This document shows, one piece after another, positions 48,301 through 59,744 of a stretch of DNA of 64,000 bases (positions within the stretch are counted from its first letter, which is position 1; each line of letters opens with the position of its first letter). Where the stretch lies: contig CM028328.1 in NCBI GenBank assembly GCA_016647705.1, forward strand, positions 3,311,311 to 3,375,310. The letters run 5' to 3'. The translations under genes and the position numbers were made by a program. This DNA comes from Eucommia ulmoides (lineage: Eukaryota; Streptophyta; Magnoliopsida; Garryales; Eucommiaceae). Under the pieces are notes generated by a model. The model had not been told where the DNA came from. It searched no databases and saw only the letters and a list, made by a program, of their open reading frames with translations.

Positions 48301-51300
48301 CTTACAAAACTTTTGCTTGAACAATGTTAGAAGTAGTAGTGTTTGCGGCTGCAAATAATTGGTTGAAGCTTGAGATGAAAGATATGGGTTTAGGATTTAA
48401 CATGTGTATTGGTAGCGTGTAAATATGTCGCTACTTTCACCGTAAGTGTATAAGTCAAGTTTTAGTATAAATTGGAAAAGTTAGGGTTGTTGTATCCACA
48501 GAGATTGGATTAGACAGTCGTTGAGTACCGCGATTATCATAACCTAATTTTATTTAGGCGATAAAAATGTAGTTTATATAATAATTATATACTAATCTAA
48601 ATTAACTTAATTAAACTAATATTACTAATATAGACGCTTATGGGAGTAAATTGCCTAGGGATTAATTTCGTCCACTTAAACGTGTTTGTTTCAATCTAGT
48701 TTACATTAACAGCGTTCATCCTATCCAACAATCTCGGTATCGAAATCTCACTCACTACCTCCCGAGTGTAAAGTGGGTGAATATGTGACTTCGTGTCAAC
48801 GCCGAAATCCTCCTCGAGCGTCTATACAACACTTTGTCACATGAGTCTCTCCCCAACGTCACGGATTGCACACTTTCTAATTCCCTCTCGGGTTATTAGA
48901 TCGTCGCGTTGTGTTTAACCTTAGTCCGAATTCGGGGTTACCTCTCTCAAGTGTCAAACCCCAATTTCTCAATATATCTAAACAAGCATATAAACGTGAC
49001 AAAACGGTAAATACAATCGGATAAAGAAGAAGAACCGTTAACAAAACATCAATTTTATTCAAACACGTTTTCGTGGAGTCAATCACTCCCTAGACAATAT
49101 ATGTTTAGTTACACTTGGCCATGACCCAATATACAACGAAACATAAACTAAACATATACAAACTACCAACCAAATAAAAATAAAAGAGAGAAACGAGGAG
49201 ACTAGCTGTTTATCCGAAGATCCGTAGCTAAAACCGCTCCGAGAACGCTTCCTCCTTTTTGGCGGGGTAATCTTCTCTTGGTTGATAGGGTTTGGAGCTC
49301 TTAAACCACTCCCGAAACGTCCTTTAGGTGTTGGGGGCGAAGGGTGGATATTTATAGGATTCTAAAATATCAAGAAAATATCCTAAAATATCTAAACTGT
49401 CTGCAGAGTCACCGTTGCGGCGATGGATTCACCACTGTAGCGGTGGGCATGTCGGCAGGGTCACCGCTGCAGCAATGGCTCGATCGCAGCAGCGGTGGAA
49501 TAGTAGGCAAACTCTGTGTTTTGACCGCCGTGGCGGTGAATTCACCGCTGCAGCGGTGGTCCGTTTAGCAAACTCTCTGCATTTTCACCGCTGCGGCGGT
49601 GGATGCAGGCTTCTGAATAATACGTTTTTGCTCATTTTTCCACCGTTCTTCCACCGCTTTGATCATTCAGGACCGTTTTAGTCCTTTTTCACCCCCAAAT
49701 ACCTAATTTAAGACAAAATAAATAAAAACGTATTAAAACATAATAAAACGCTATAAAAATACTCGAAAACTAACAAAACCAGCTTGTGAATAAATAGATA
49801 AATTACACCTATCTTTTATATTTCGCAAGATAGAAAGTAGTTTCACTAACTTCAAGTATCATTAAGCTTTCATGTGCGGACCTTGTTTTTGACATTTATA
49901 ATCTCTCTTTTCGTTGTTTTTGTTATTTTATACTTCCCGTTCATCATCTTTTAGTTCTTCCCTTTTATCTCTACACATTCTGATTTGTTCTTGCACCGAG
50001 TAGGCTATGCCAGAAGATGTGTGGTACCTGTACATCAAAACTATTAGTGGGCAGTTCCTAGTAGTTTAACTGTTTTAGGAATAAATCTGGTGAACATAAT
50101 TTCATAAGAGGGTTGGGGTGATAATTTAGCTTATTTACATTTAACTCACTTATTGAGAAATGCAGGAAAAAAAAAAAGAAAAAAAATAAATAAAAAAAAA
50201 AGGAGGAAAAAAAATGAAAAACAAAAACTGGTTTCTTGGATCATGCTTCCGCAATTTGACATCTAACTACTTTTTCATACTGTAGGTTCCCATTTTTGTT
50301 GTTTCTCATGTTGCAGAAGAACTATTGGCATTCTCCAACATAATACCTGAATGGTTATGTTTGCAGCGGCAAGAAAAGGTATTCGCATATGGAAATTATT
50401 GTCAACAATTTTTAGTGGAGTTTAATAGCAACATACTTGAAGGATTCCTTTTTATTGTTTTTTTTTTTGTTCCTATAATTGGTGTTACAGCTTTATACTG
50501 GCGAGGCATTGTTTGCTCATGTAGAGCTTATTAAGGAAAAAAGGCTTCATTTGTTTCCTGCAGTTCATTCTCTCCAATTGTTGTAAGCTATTTCTTTCAT
50601 GCGAGAATATCCTTCTCCTAGGATGCTAGGATAGCTGTTGAATCACATAGCCAAAGAATTGTTCATCATCTATTTTATTTCTATTTTGCATATGTTGGGG
50701 TTATGTCCATTGCTAGCTATATTAAGCCTAACAATATGTATAGGAAAATTTTGCAGGAACCATGCATTGTATTTTGTCCTCATTGGAATATGCGGCTGGG
50801 ACCTGTTGTCCATTTTCTTCAACATTGGCGCGGGGATCAGAACAGTTTGCTTGTTATGGAGGTTCTATTGCTACATATGTTTTTCTTGCTGCACATGAAT
50901 GTACTTTTGTTGCTAGGACTGAATGAATCTGCCCTTACACATACACTTCTTGTAACAATTTGCAGAAGGGATTGGATGCTGATTTGGCTCTTTTACCTTT
51001 CAAGCCAATGGCAATGAAAGTTCTTCAATGTTCATTTCTTTCAGGAATAAAGTAAGGAATCTCCCTCTCTTGCATTTTTCTTGTGCATTTTTCTTAGCCA
51101 CAAATTAAGGCTGAAACTTGGGATAAATGACATTCTTTATAAAAATGTGGATGGGAAGGTCATATAGTTTTTCATGGTCGACTTATTTGAAGGTCATATA
51201 GTTTTTGGTTATTTTTTGAAATTCCACGAGAAAGTATATACATGGGCTAATTGCCTTTTACTCCCCCTGTACTTAGGTCTCAAATCACTTTATTCCCTTT

Positions 51301-53342
51301 TACTTTAAAAATTTATACATTACCCTCTTTTACTTCTACCAAAGTGAGAAAGTAAAGGACTGTTAAATTTAGCAGAAATTGAAAGTTGAAATGCATGAAT
51401 AGATACTTTTTTGTTATAATAGAATGTGGATGAACAAGAATAGCCTATCCTTGGGTCTTATATCACTTTACTCCCTTCTACTTTAAAAATCTATACATCA
51501 CCCCCTTTTACTTCCACTAAAGTGAGAAAGTAACGGCATCTGTTAACTGCAACAAAAATTTAAACTCATGCACCTTGAAATGCGTGAATAGATACTTTTT
51601 TGTTATAATAGAATGTGGATGCACTAGAATGCCCTTTAATTCTTATGAGTTTTTTTTAGCTTTATAAATAATATTTATTACTAATATTTTAGAGAAAAAA
51701 TTGATAAAAATTTGGGGAGGGGATATGGCCTCTGCGGTGGGTAAGAACGGGGAAATGGCTATTTATCTGAAAATCATTTTTTTACACTAATTATCTAAAA
51801 TCTGAAGTGGGTTATTGTAGATCTACACATTAAAGCATGATTTATTTATTTTTTTTAAAAATATTCTATTGTATAAGAACTGAGTAATTTTTTTTATTTC
51901 TAAAATTAAATTTAAATCTTAAAGGGTACTTGAGTAATTTTATACTTAACAAAGTTATTTATCGTTTCACTCCAAGTTAAATGAAGGGTAAAATGTAGGA
52001 TATAAAATTAGAGGGGGTTAAGCAAAACAAAATGAAAGTGCAGGGCGGTGTGTGTAAAACAATTTACCCTATATACGTATAATAACTGAAAACGGGCCAA
52101 TTGATGATTATGCCCATTTTTCAATTATAAAAAGTACTCCCATCACATTGGCATTGGCAACTTAAGATTTAGTCCCAGATATTTTTTTTGACTAATCACC
52201 TTTGTTTATGAAAATATTCAACGGCTAATGCATGGACTCCTATGATGCTAATGTCAGTGCTAAAAAGTTGAAAAAATAAAAAAATATGATAAAAGAGCGA
52301 CTTTGCATCCAGTTGTATGTTTGTCTTCTGGAGTGTAGTTGATGAGAGAGGGGAGAGAGAGAGAGGGAGGGGAGGGAAGAGAGAGATACCCATTCAACAT
52401 TTCTCTATACTGAAGGCAGACTGAGGTAGTTAGATCTAGGGATTTCAAGTTTATGATCATTTTGTCTTTGCTTTGGTTTAATTTTTTCAGCTTATTTTTC
52501 TTCCGTTGTATACAGAAGGCTATAAATGGGTGGTCTGTATTCTAGTTGTTAATTTCCGTTGTTCTTCTTTATTAAACCACATTTCCCTCAATTCTCCTAG
52601 TTGTTAATTTCCGTTCTTCTTCTTTATTAAACCACATTTCCCTCAATCATCCTCTTGTTTAATCTGATATTTTGTATAGGCTGCAGAAAGTTCAACCTTT
52701 GCTGAAGACACTGCAACCAAAACTCACTTTGGTAATAATGCTCTATCAAATCCACTTCTCAAATCTCCCTAGAATCTAACTACTAACCTATTTTTGAGTG
52801 TTCTTCTCTGCTTAACTTAGATCCCGGAAAAGCTGAGGCAGCACATTATTGGTTCTTGTGGGAATTCATCATCGCTGTCATTCATTAGTTACTGTGAAAA
52901 TGAAACACTGCACATACCGAGCTTCAAGGAAATTTCTGAACTGGACATAATGACGGAGATGGCTTCACAGCTCCACTGGACTAACTTGAAAAATGAAGAT
53001 ATAAGTATTGCAAGATTAAATGGAGAGCTTTCCATAGAGCATGGCAAACACCGTTTACTCCCTGGAAAGGAGCAAGTTGTCGAGGGTAGGCTGTTGCTGT
53101 GTTGGGGAATTCTTGATCCTGAAGCTCTTTTGATGGCGCTGCAGAAGATGGGAATTAATGGATCCATAGAACATGGTGTGAATGAAGCCAGATTAGAGAA
53201 TGCTGCTATAATGCTGCATGTTTCTGAACCAAACAAGGCCTTGATAGAAGCAAAAGCAACATGTACTGTTATTAGTACTGCTGATGAGAATTTAGCTTTG
53301 CGCATTTATGAAGCTATTGTCAACATTTTGAACGGTGTTTGA
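37168..53342 (+). CDS. INTS9: Integrator complex subunit 9 homologue (beta-CASP family)
   Basis: Exons are 37168-37176, 37263-37652, 37775-37989, 44696-45022, 45618-45828, 50286-50378, 50491-50582, 50744-50861, 50966-51051, 52680-52731 and 52821-53342 (TGA). All borders are GT-AG and all phases agree, giving 704 residues; the Arabidopsis homologue (At3g07530) is about 700. The start is ATGAAGTTG, giving MKLTCLSEGGGFHFPPC. Residues 1-200 form the metallo-beta-lactamase part; VLISSPMGMLGLPFLT stands where active nucleases have HxHxDH, so this is the usual catalytically dead INTS9 partner of INTS11. Residues about 240-490 form the beta-CASP part (YNGTLIIKAFSSGLEIGACN, IPEWLCLQRQEK, EPCIVFCPHW). 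The rest binds partners. In the nucleus Integrator cleaves nascent snRNA and other transcripts. Introns 3, 4 and 5 hold transposons. Only the small exon 1 and the acceptor at 50743 rest on inference from phase. Confidence 0.93.
38134..38565 (+). mobile_element. PIF/Harbinger MITE in INTS9 intron 3
   Basis: 432 bp. It starts GGCCTGTTTGGTTACTG and ends CACTAACCAAATGCCACC (inverted-repeat-like), flanked by TTA at 38131-38133 and 38566-38568. The interior matches the MITE at 10886-11320 in opposite orientation. It has no coding capacity. Confidence 0.85.
38747..38939 (+). repeat. 5' LTR of the Copia element in intron 3
   Basis: 193 bp, TGTTGAAATATT...TATATCCTACA. Contains the inverted word gggcttta-ttaagccc and a TATATAA-like box (ggctatataatt). 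Confidence 0.93.
38970..39190 (+). repeat. Second LTR-like block with its own primer site in the Copia leader (fossil)
   Basis: Between the primer site at 38940 and a second TGGTATCAGAGCC at about 39178 lie TGTTAAATCCCACATC (38977) and TGTTGAATCCCACATCGC (39060), the latter preceded by a purine tract (gtgagggggcg). The block ends TTTCTACA. This looks like part of a TRIM-type or other Copia LTR carried inside the leader. Confidence 0.6.
39545..39690 (+). repeat. Tandem 'gcgatttcgcgacccccagct' units in the Copia leader
   Basis: About six copies of a 21-24 bp unit before the gag start. It produces GC-rich false frames on both strands (Pro/Ala or Gly/Arg rich). Confidence 0.8.
39911..44252 (+). 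pseudogene. Copia gag-pol coding region (fossil, broken)
   Basis: Parts in order: gag from about 39911 with a CCHC knuckle near 40735; protease (DSGA) near 41040; GAG-pre-integrase and integrase at about 41470-42330; reverse transcriptase at about 42800-43560 (YVDD near 43300); RNase H at about 43770-44200. The region is no longer one open frame, with about two breaks. Confidence 0.9.
44260..44452 (+). repeat. 3' LTR of the Copia element in intron 3
   Basis: Same length as the 5' LTR and identical to it except for two bases near the end. Confidence 0.93.
45096..45500. mobile_element. hAT MITE in INTS9 intron 4
   Basis: 405 bp, from TAGGGATGGTCATGGG to CCCCATGACCAACCCTA (inverted ends), with an exact 8-bp target duplication ACTGTAGG at 45088-45095 and 45501-45508. 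The interior is made of GGGC/GCCC words and a (TA)n tract. It is non-coding. The 8-bp duplication and TAGGG end identify hAT. Confidence 0.92.
46439..46660 (+). repeat. Two tandem 110-bp copies in INTS9 intron 5
   Basis: Copies start at 46439 and 46549 and differ at only a few positions (gaacaacaagaggtataat versus gaacaagaagaggaataat; the rest, through 'gattgcacctagga', is nearly identical). This is a recent local duplication. Confidence 0.9.
46835..47393. mobile_element. hAT MITE in INTS9 intron 5
   Basis: 559 bp, from TAGGGCTGACAAAACAGG to CCTGTTTTGCTAGCCCTA, with an exact 8-bp duplication TTTAGAAG at 46827-46834 and 47394-47401. The interior is packed with 'acacgataa' and 'ttatcgtgt' words in both orientations, which gives it strong self-complementarity. 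A truncated relative is at 29690-29870. Confidence 0.93.
47402..48404. other. Intron 5 DNA without recognised features
   Basis: A 187-codon frame (47572-48135) is low-complexity and shows no domain. The C-rich text at 47755-47930 resembles a gene leader, but nothing supports an exon, and it lies within the INTS9 intron. Confidence 0.4.
48405..49870. repeat. Unclassified repeat element in intron 5
   Basis: Begins near 'gtagcgtgtaaatatgtcgctac' and contains 'gttgttgtatccacagagattgg', a phrase I associate with common plant dispersed repeats. It ends near 'cgcaagatagaaagtag'. Borders and class are uncertain; no target duplication found. Confidence 0.4.
49395..49612. repeat. Cluster of CACCGCTGCAGCGGTG palindromes
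   Basis: At least five hairpins: CACCACTG-TAGCGGTG (49430), ACCGCC-GT-GGCGGT (49524), the perfect 16-bp palindrome CACCGCTGCAGCGGTG (49543-49558), CACCGCTG-CGGCGGTG (49586), and degenerate ones near 49408 and 49471. Spacers share 'ggcaaactct(g/c)tg' words. Confidence 0.8.
49871..50285. other. End of INTS9 intron 5
   Basis: Noncoding. Holds an A-rich stretch near 50166-50215 and the polypyrimidine-like tract and acceptor (catactgtag) of exon 6. Confidence 0.5.
51275..51640 (+). repeat. Two tandem ~180-190 bp copies in INTS9 intron 9
   Basis: Anchors are '(a/g)ggtct(c/t)a(a/t)atcacttta' at 51275 and 51453, and 'tgttataatagaatgtggatg' ending each copy near 51434 and 51622. Spacing drifts from 178 to 189 because of an insertion in copy 2. 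Confidence 0.8.
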
Positions 53343-53506
53343 CTGAACATGAACTCTTTTGCATTCTGAAATGTTCGCAACTCTTGTAAGTTATGCGCCC
53401 TTGTATGAACTCCCTATTAAAGTTACTGCACTGTGTGAAATAAGGTGATTGTGGATTGCATGAGGTTGGGCTATATGAGTAAATATAAAAAAAATTAGGG
53501 AAAACT
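53343..53506 (+). other. 3'-untranslated region of INTS9 and short spacer
   Basis: Follows the TGA. AT-rich elements 'attaaag' near 53419 and 'tatataaaa'-like text near 53480 could serve polyadenylation; I cannot choose the site. The next transposon begins near 53507. Confidence 0.4.
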
Positions 53507-53641
53507 ATATTTTTGGTCCCTGACGAATGGCTCGGGTGTCGAATTGGCTCATAGTATTTGGAAGATGACATTTGGTCCTTTACATTTCATTTTTGTTTCA
53601 ATATATTAAGTTTTCTGTTAATTACTGTTAAATTGCATTTA

Positions 53642-54380
53642 CGGCTCATTTGGTAGGGTGGAATGAAATCGAAGAAATAATTGAACGAGAAAATGAATCG
53701 AATGAAATTGTCAATGGAATTACTATTCAATTAATTTGTTTGGTTAGTATGAAATGAAGAAATGAATGAAATAGCGAAATATAATAAAATTCTCATTATG
53801 TCTTTATAATAAAATTTTATTATATTTTACTATTTTATTTATTATCTTATTTTATTATATTTCACTATTTTATTCATTTTTCAGTTTTTATTCTCAAATT
53901 TCTGTTTCTGCTCTCAATTTTTAATTTTTATTCTCTAATTTTTGTTTTTGTTCTCAATTTTTCACTCTTTGTCCTCATTTTTCTATTTCTGTTTTCAATT
54001 TTATATTCTCTAATTTTTTGTTCTCTAATTTTTTATTTCTATTTTCAATTTTTCAGTTTTTGTTTTCAATTTTTAGTTTCTTTTCTCAATTTTTTGTCTC
54101 TAATTTTCTATTTTTATTCTCAATTTTCAGTTTCTGTTATCTAATTTCTGTTTCTGTTCTCAATTTTTTGTTTCTATTTTCTAATTTTTGGATTGAATTG
54201 GATCAGCGATGAATTTTTTTGTAATTTTTGTTTTGATTCCATTAAACTGAACTTGATTTCATTCCATTTCAAATGGAATCACAAAAGTAATTCCGTTGGA
54301 GAATCAAACAACGAAATGAGAATCGAGGTAGAATAGTGATTTCATTCCACTGCCGCGATTCCATCCAACCAAACATGCTG
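53642..54380. mobile_element. PIF/Harbinger-type MITE nested in the TIR element
   Basis: 739 bp, flanked by TTA at 53639-53641 and 54381-54383. Ends are CGGCTCATTTGGTAGGG and CCAACCAAACATGCTG, diverged inverted repeats with the 'CATTTGGT/ACCAAA' wording of this group. No coding capacity; the 64-codon frame at 54018 is Phe/Leu simple sequence. Confidence 0.75.
53880..54195 (+). repeat. Minisatellite of 'tttctgttctcaatttt' units in the MITE
   Basis: About fifteen degenerate units of 'ttttt(g/c)t(c/t)tc(a/t)aattttt' with 'tttctgtt' or 'tttttatt' spacers. Confidence 0.75.
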
Positions 54381-54396
54381 TTATACCATTTAAAAT

Positions 54397-55276
54397 TGTT
54401 GAAGCAGAAAATAAATAAAGAACGAGTTTATCAAAATTTCTTGGGATGAGTCGCGGACCAGGTCGCTCTCTTTAAGACGTTTCACGGCTCTGCCCAAGAA
54501 CGTGCAAGCAGTGTAACAGCCCCGTCGTCCCCAGGATAAAACAGCCCAGAATCACCTCTGTCTAGAACCTTCTTTGCACACAGAAGGCTTGAATACTAAA
54601 CACCTACTCACTGTTTGAACAAACAAACAGACTGCTCGGAAATCGAAGTTGAAAAGAAATAAAACTATTTCTGATGAAGAAGAACACTGAAAGCAATTTT
54701 CTTTTGTTGTTTTAGATCAAGATAAAAACTGTTCTGTGTTTCTAAAACTGAGGAAGAAATCACTATTTATAGGAGAAAATATAAATTAAACCGTTTGAAT
54801 TTTAGAAACCGAAATTAATAAAAAAAAAAAGTTTAAAAAATTTAATTATTATTTTAAATGTTTTTAATAAATTAAAACATTTTTTTATTTTATTTTAACG
54901 GTTCAAAAAACGTTTTTATTTTTATTTTAACGGTTCAAAAATGTTTTTAATTTTTTTAATTAAACTGTTTTAAAAAAATAATTTTTTTTTCTAAAAAGTA
55001 AATAAGTGTCACCTCATCACACGCGCGACTTGACTCGGCCGGACGGACGGCGGCGGCGGCGCGCGCGCGTGTGTGGTAAACCGGTAGGGATGTAACTCCT
55101 TTCCCCTCCACAAAATGTGGGTACCCCTTGGGGCACACCCCAAGTGTCTCACATACCCCTAGATATCCTCATTAATTTCACCTCTCCCAACCAATGTGGG
55201 ATAAAAAGGCTAGAGGAAATTGTACATTTGACACTTTCTATTCTAAAAATTTAATTAAAATTCATTTGTTTCAACA
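54397..55276 (-). repeat. 3' LTR of the minus-strand Copia element
   Basis: 880 bp. Includes a GC-rich patch (ggacggcggcggcggcgcgcgcgcg near 55040-55070) that differs in length from the partner LTR. Confidence 0.9.
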
Positions 55277-55833
55277 ATCCCCCACTTAAATTTTTTAAAA
55301 ACAATTTTTTCATCGAGCAGTATAATTCAATATAAGATTGTGCATAAGAAAAGATGTCTATCGACTTGAATCTTTATATAGTGAAGATGCTTTAGATTAT
55401 ACTAGAGTAACTCGTAGTTTTGAACTCTATCTCTAACAACATCACACACACAACCCTATCAGGGTGTAGTCCAAAAGCCCGTGCTTTACGGCCATGCACG
55501 TGTATCCCAGTATAGTGAATGCTCTAGAGAATTTTGCCCAAAATTCCATAAGAAACGGCCACACTTCCACATTCACATAGGTGAATCTATCAAGAGTACT
55601 CTTGTAGCTAGGTACTCCACTCCAAATAGAGTATAGATCTCATTTAAGAGTTAATAAAAACTCAACCTTCTATCGCTTTAAGATATCATGTTTCAAACAG
55701 CACATTTATGAAATAGAACTCAAAATTTATAGCATGATTTTTCTCATATCACTTCATGAGTTTGTTATTACCCTTTGAACCTATTTTTTGGGATCTCCAA
55801 TCTATAGGTTGGGTTTCCCTCACAAGTAACTCG

Positions 55834-58800
55834 TCAATCTATGGGCTTGAGTCTCATTCCTTTCGAGGTTTTGTAAATCTTTTCTCGAGCTAATCCTTTC
55901 GTCAAAAGATCGACTAAGTTATCATCAGACCGTACATGATCTACTCTCACAGCTCCTGTAGAGATATACTCTCTAATAGTGCTGTGTTTGCGACGTATTT
56001 GTCGCTTTTTTTCGTTATAATAACGGTTCTGAATCTTTGCAATAGCCGTGGTACTATCACAATGGATCAAGACAGCTGGAATCGGTCTCTCCCATAAAGG
56101 GGTATCAGAAAGCAGGCTCCTTAACCACCCTGCTTCCTCGCTAACCGAAACTAGTGCAATCATCTTAGACTCCATAGTAGATTGAGCCAAAATAGTCTGT
56201 TTCTTAGATTTCCAAGAAACAGCTCCACCAGCTATACTAAATATATAACCGCTAGTTGCTTTGGAGTCATCTGAAAAGGTGTTCCAATTAGCATCGCTAT
56301 ATCCTTCCAGAACAGCAGGAAACTTCTGATAATGTAATCCAAGGTTCATAGTTCTCTTTAGATATCTCATAATCCTATCAATAGCATGCCAATGCTCAAT
56401 ACTAGGTCAGCTTGTAAATCTGCATAGTGTTCCAACAGCATACGCTATATCGGGCCTAATGCAATCAGTGGCATATCGAAGACTGCCTATGATGCTCGCA
56501 TACTCAGATTGTCTAACACCATTACCGGTGTTCTTGAACAACTTCACACTAGGGTCATAAGGAGTACATGTTGGTTTACAATCAAAATAATTGTATTTCT
56601 TTAGAATCTTCTCTATATAATAAGATTGATCCAAAGAAATTCCATGTTTAGACCTAGTTATTTTAATACCAAGGATTACACTTGCTTCACCAAGATCTTT
56701 CATGTCAAAATTAGCACATAGCATGAATTTTATATTATTCACAACATGAATATTGGAACAAAAAATTAGCAAGTCATCCACATAAATACATATAATAGTG
56801 CAAACATCATTTTCAGATTTATAGTAAATACATTTGTCACTTTCATTTACTTTAAAACCGTGTGAAATGACTAGATTATCAAATTTTTCATGCCATTGCT
56901 TAGGTGCTTGTTTCAAACCATAAAGAGATTTATCTAATTTGCATACTTTGTTTTCTTGACCAGGAATAACAAATTCTTCAGGTTGGTCCATATAAATCTC
57001 TTCTTCTAATTCACCATTCAAAAAAACAGTTTTAACATCCATTTGGTGCACAATAAGATCATGAATTGCAGCAAGAGATAAAAGTACACGAATAGATGTA
57101 ATTCTAGAGACAGGTGAGAAAGTATCAAAGAAATCTACATTCTCTCTTTGTCTAAACCCTTTGGCTACAAGACGAATCTTATATTTATCAATGGTTCCAT
57201 CGGGATTCAATTTCTTCTTAAGAATCCATTTACATCCTATTGTTTTACAACCAGGAGGTAAATCTACCAAATGCCAAGTTTTATTTGACTCGAGAGAGTC
57301 TAACTCATCATCTATAACCTCTTGCCATAAATTGGCATCTATAGAGGACAATGCCTCTTGGAGGGTAAGTGGATCCTCCTCTAAGGTATATGCATAGAAA
57401 TCCGAACCAAAGTCTTTAGCTATATGAGGTCGTTTACTCCTTCTAGGTTCAATATCTAATTCCTTATTAGATTCATTAATCGTAATGATAGGTTCATTAC
57501 TAGAAGTTGAGCCCCCACTATTCTTCAATTTGAAAGAAAATTTATATTCATAAAAATCAATATCATTTGATTCAATGATAACTCTATCTTTCAAATCATA
57601 AAATCTATAAGCTTTACTATTTACCGCATAACCAATAAAAACACATTCATAAGCTCTACTGGCAAGTTTTCTTCTTTTTAGGTCAGGAATTCGAACATAT
57701 GCCAAACAACCCCAAGTTTTAAAATAAGACAAATTTGTTTTCTTATTTTTGAAAACTTCATAAGGTGAAATTTTACTTTTCAATTTGGGAACTCTATTAA
57801 GTACATAGCAAACCGTTAATAAAATTTCACCCCACCAGTGAGAAGCTGCACTGGAGTTAAGTAAAATAACAACTACTGATTCAGCAAAAGTTCTATTTTT
57901 CCTTTCAGCCTTACCATTCATTTCAGGAGAATACGGTGCAATTTTTTCATGAAAAATCCCATGAGAATTATAAAAAATCAATAAAAATATCAGAATCATA
58001 TTCTATTTCTCTATCACTATGTAATCTCTTAATTTTCTTATTGCATTGATTTTCAATCTCAGTTACAAAATTTTTAAACATATCAAAAGCTTCACTTTTA
58101 TTTTTCATGAGATAAACATAAGTAAAATCAGAACTATCATCTATGAATGTAATAAAATAACGTTTACCATTCCTAGTCAAGACTCCATCAAATTCACAAA
58201 TATCAGAATGTATCAAGTCAAGAGATTCAGATTCTCTAATTACTGATTTATGAGGGGTTTTAGTAATTTTAGCTTGACTACAAAATTCACATTTTTCAAA
58301 ATCATTCAAAGACAATTTAGGAATTAGTTCTAAGTTGCTTAAGCTTTTAATAATGCGTTTGTTAACATGACAAAGTCTAGCATGCCAAATATTAAAAGAA
58401 CACAACATGTAAGCAGAAGAAGAAATTTTATTAATTTCAACATTCAGTTTGAACATTCCATCAGTTGCATATCCCTTCCCAACAAAAATATTATTTTTGG
58501 TTAAGGTATACAAATCAGCCCCAATAGTTTGAGTGAACCTCGCCTTGTTTAGAAGATAGCCCGAAACCAAATTCTTTCTCATCTCTGGAGTATGCAGAAC
58601 ATCTTTAAGGATGACTGTCTTTCCAGAGGTAAACTTTGATTCCACTTCACCAGAACCGGCAACAATAGTGGAGTGGGAATCACCCAGCAACACTTTCTTG
58701 TCTTCACTTTCAGAATAAGACTTGAACATGGTACGATCATAGCAGACATGGCGTGAAGCACCAGTGTCTACCCACCACCCTTCGGATCCACCAACTATAT

Positions 58801-59717
58801 TGATTTCAGAAATAATAGCTATAAGTTGGTCCTCGGTAAGATTCGCCTGTGGAACAGAACGACGTCTTTGCCGGCAGTTCCGAGCCAAATGGCCCGCCTT
58901 CCCACAGTTATAACAAGTAAACTGTTCAGAATTATTTCTTGAAAGGAGTTTGTTTCTATTCTGATTTTGATGCACATTTCTGTTCTGGTTGTTGTGGTTG
59001 CGATTCTGATTTTGATTTTTCATATTTTTCCCTTTAGATTTCAGAATAGCGTAAGATGATTTTTTGTGAGCGTTGTTAGAAACAACAAACACTTCATCTT
59101 TCTGATCTTATTTTCGAGCCTCCTCCTCAATTCGAAGACGAGTGATCAAACTTTCTAAAGAAAACTCTTTAGTTTTATGCCTCAGAGTATTCTTAAAATC
59201 TTTCCAAGAGGGGGGTAATTTGTCAATTAAAACAGTAACTTGAAATTGTTCATCAAGGGACATACCTTCAGCAATTATTTCGTGAGCGATTTTCTGAAGT
59301 TTATGAGACTGAACTTCCACTGATTTGTCATCGGTCATTTGGTATTTCAGATACCGACTAACAACATATTTTTTACTTCCAGCCTCCTCAGTGTCGTATT
59401 TCTTCGAAAGAGCATCCCAAACTTCCTTTGCAGTTTTGTTAGAGCAGTAATAATCATACAGATCATCAGACATACCATTAAGAATAAAATTCTTACAACG
59501 GAAATCATTTTCCTCCCAAGACTTAACTTCTTGAATCTGAGCGTCTGTAGGAACTTGAGGTAATTGGGGTTTTTTCGGTTGTACAGACATATGTTACTTT
59601 TTCGATAGTAAGAAAAAATAACATTTTCTGTCTCCATCTTTTAAAATGAAACCATTCGAAACGAAAGGGTTTGTTGAGATCAACAGTCACTTGTTTAAAA
59701 TCGTGATCAATAGACAT
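55834..59717 (-). pseudogene. Copia gag-pol coding region, minus strand (fossil, broken)
   Basis: From 5' to 3' on the minus strand: gag from about 59717 with a CCHC knuckle near 58900; protease (DTGA) near 58770; integrase at about 58400-57700; reverse transcriptase at about 57300-56500 (YVDD near 56780); RNase H at about 56330-55870. No longer one open frame; roughly four breaks. Confidence 0.88.
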
Positions 59718-59744
59718 CTTAGCAGATATTGGACGTCTTAAAAT

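Noticed and set aside
50758-50861. Alternative acceptor TTTTGCAG for INTS9 exon 8
   Set aside because: It shifts the frame; the acceptor at 50743 restores phase and gives KILQEPCIVF.
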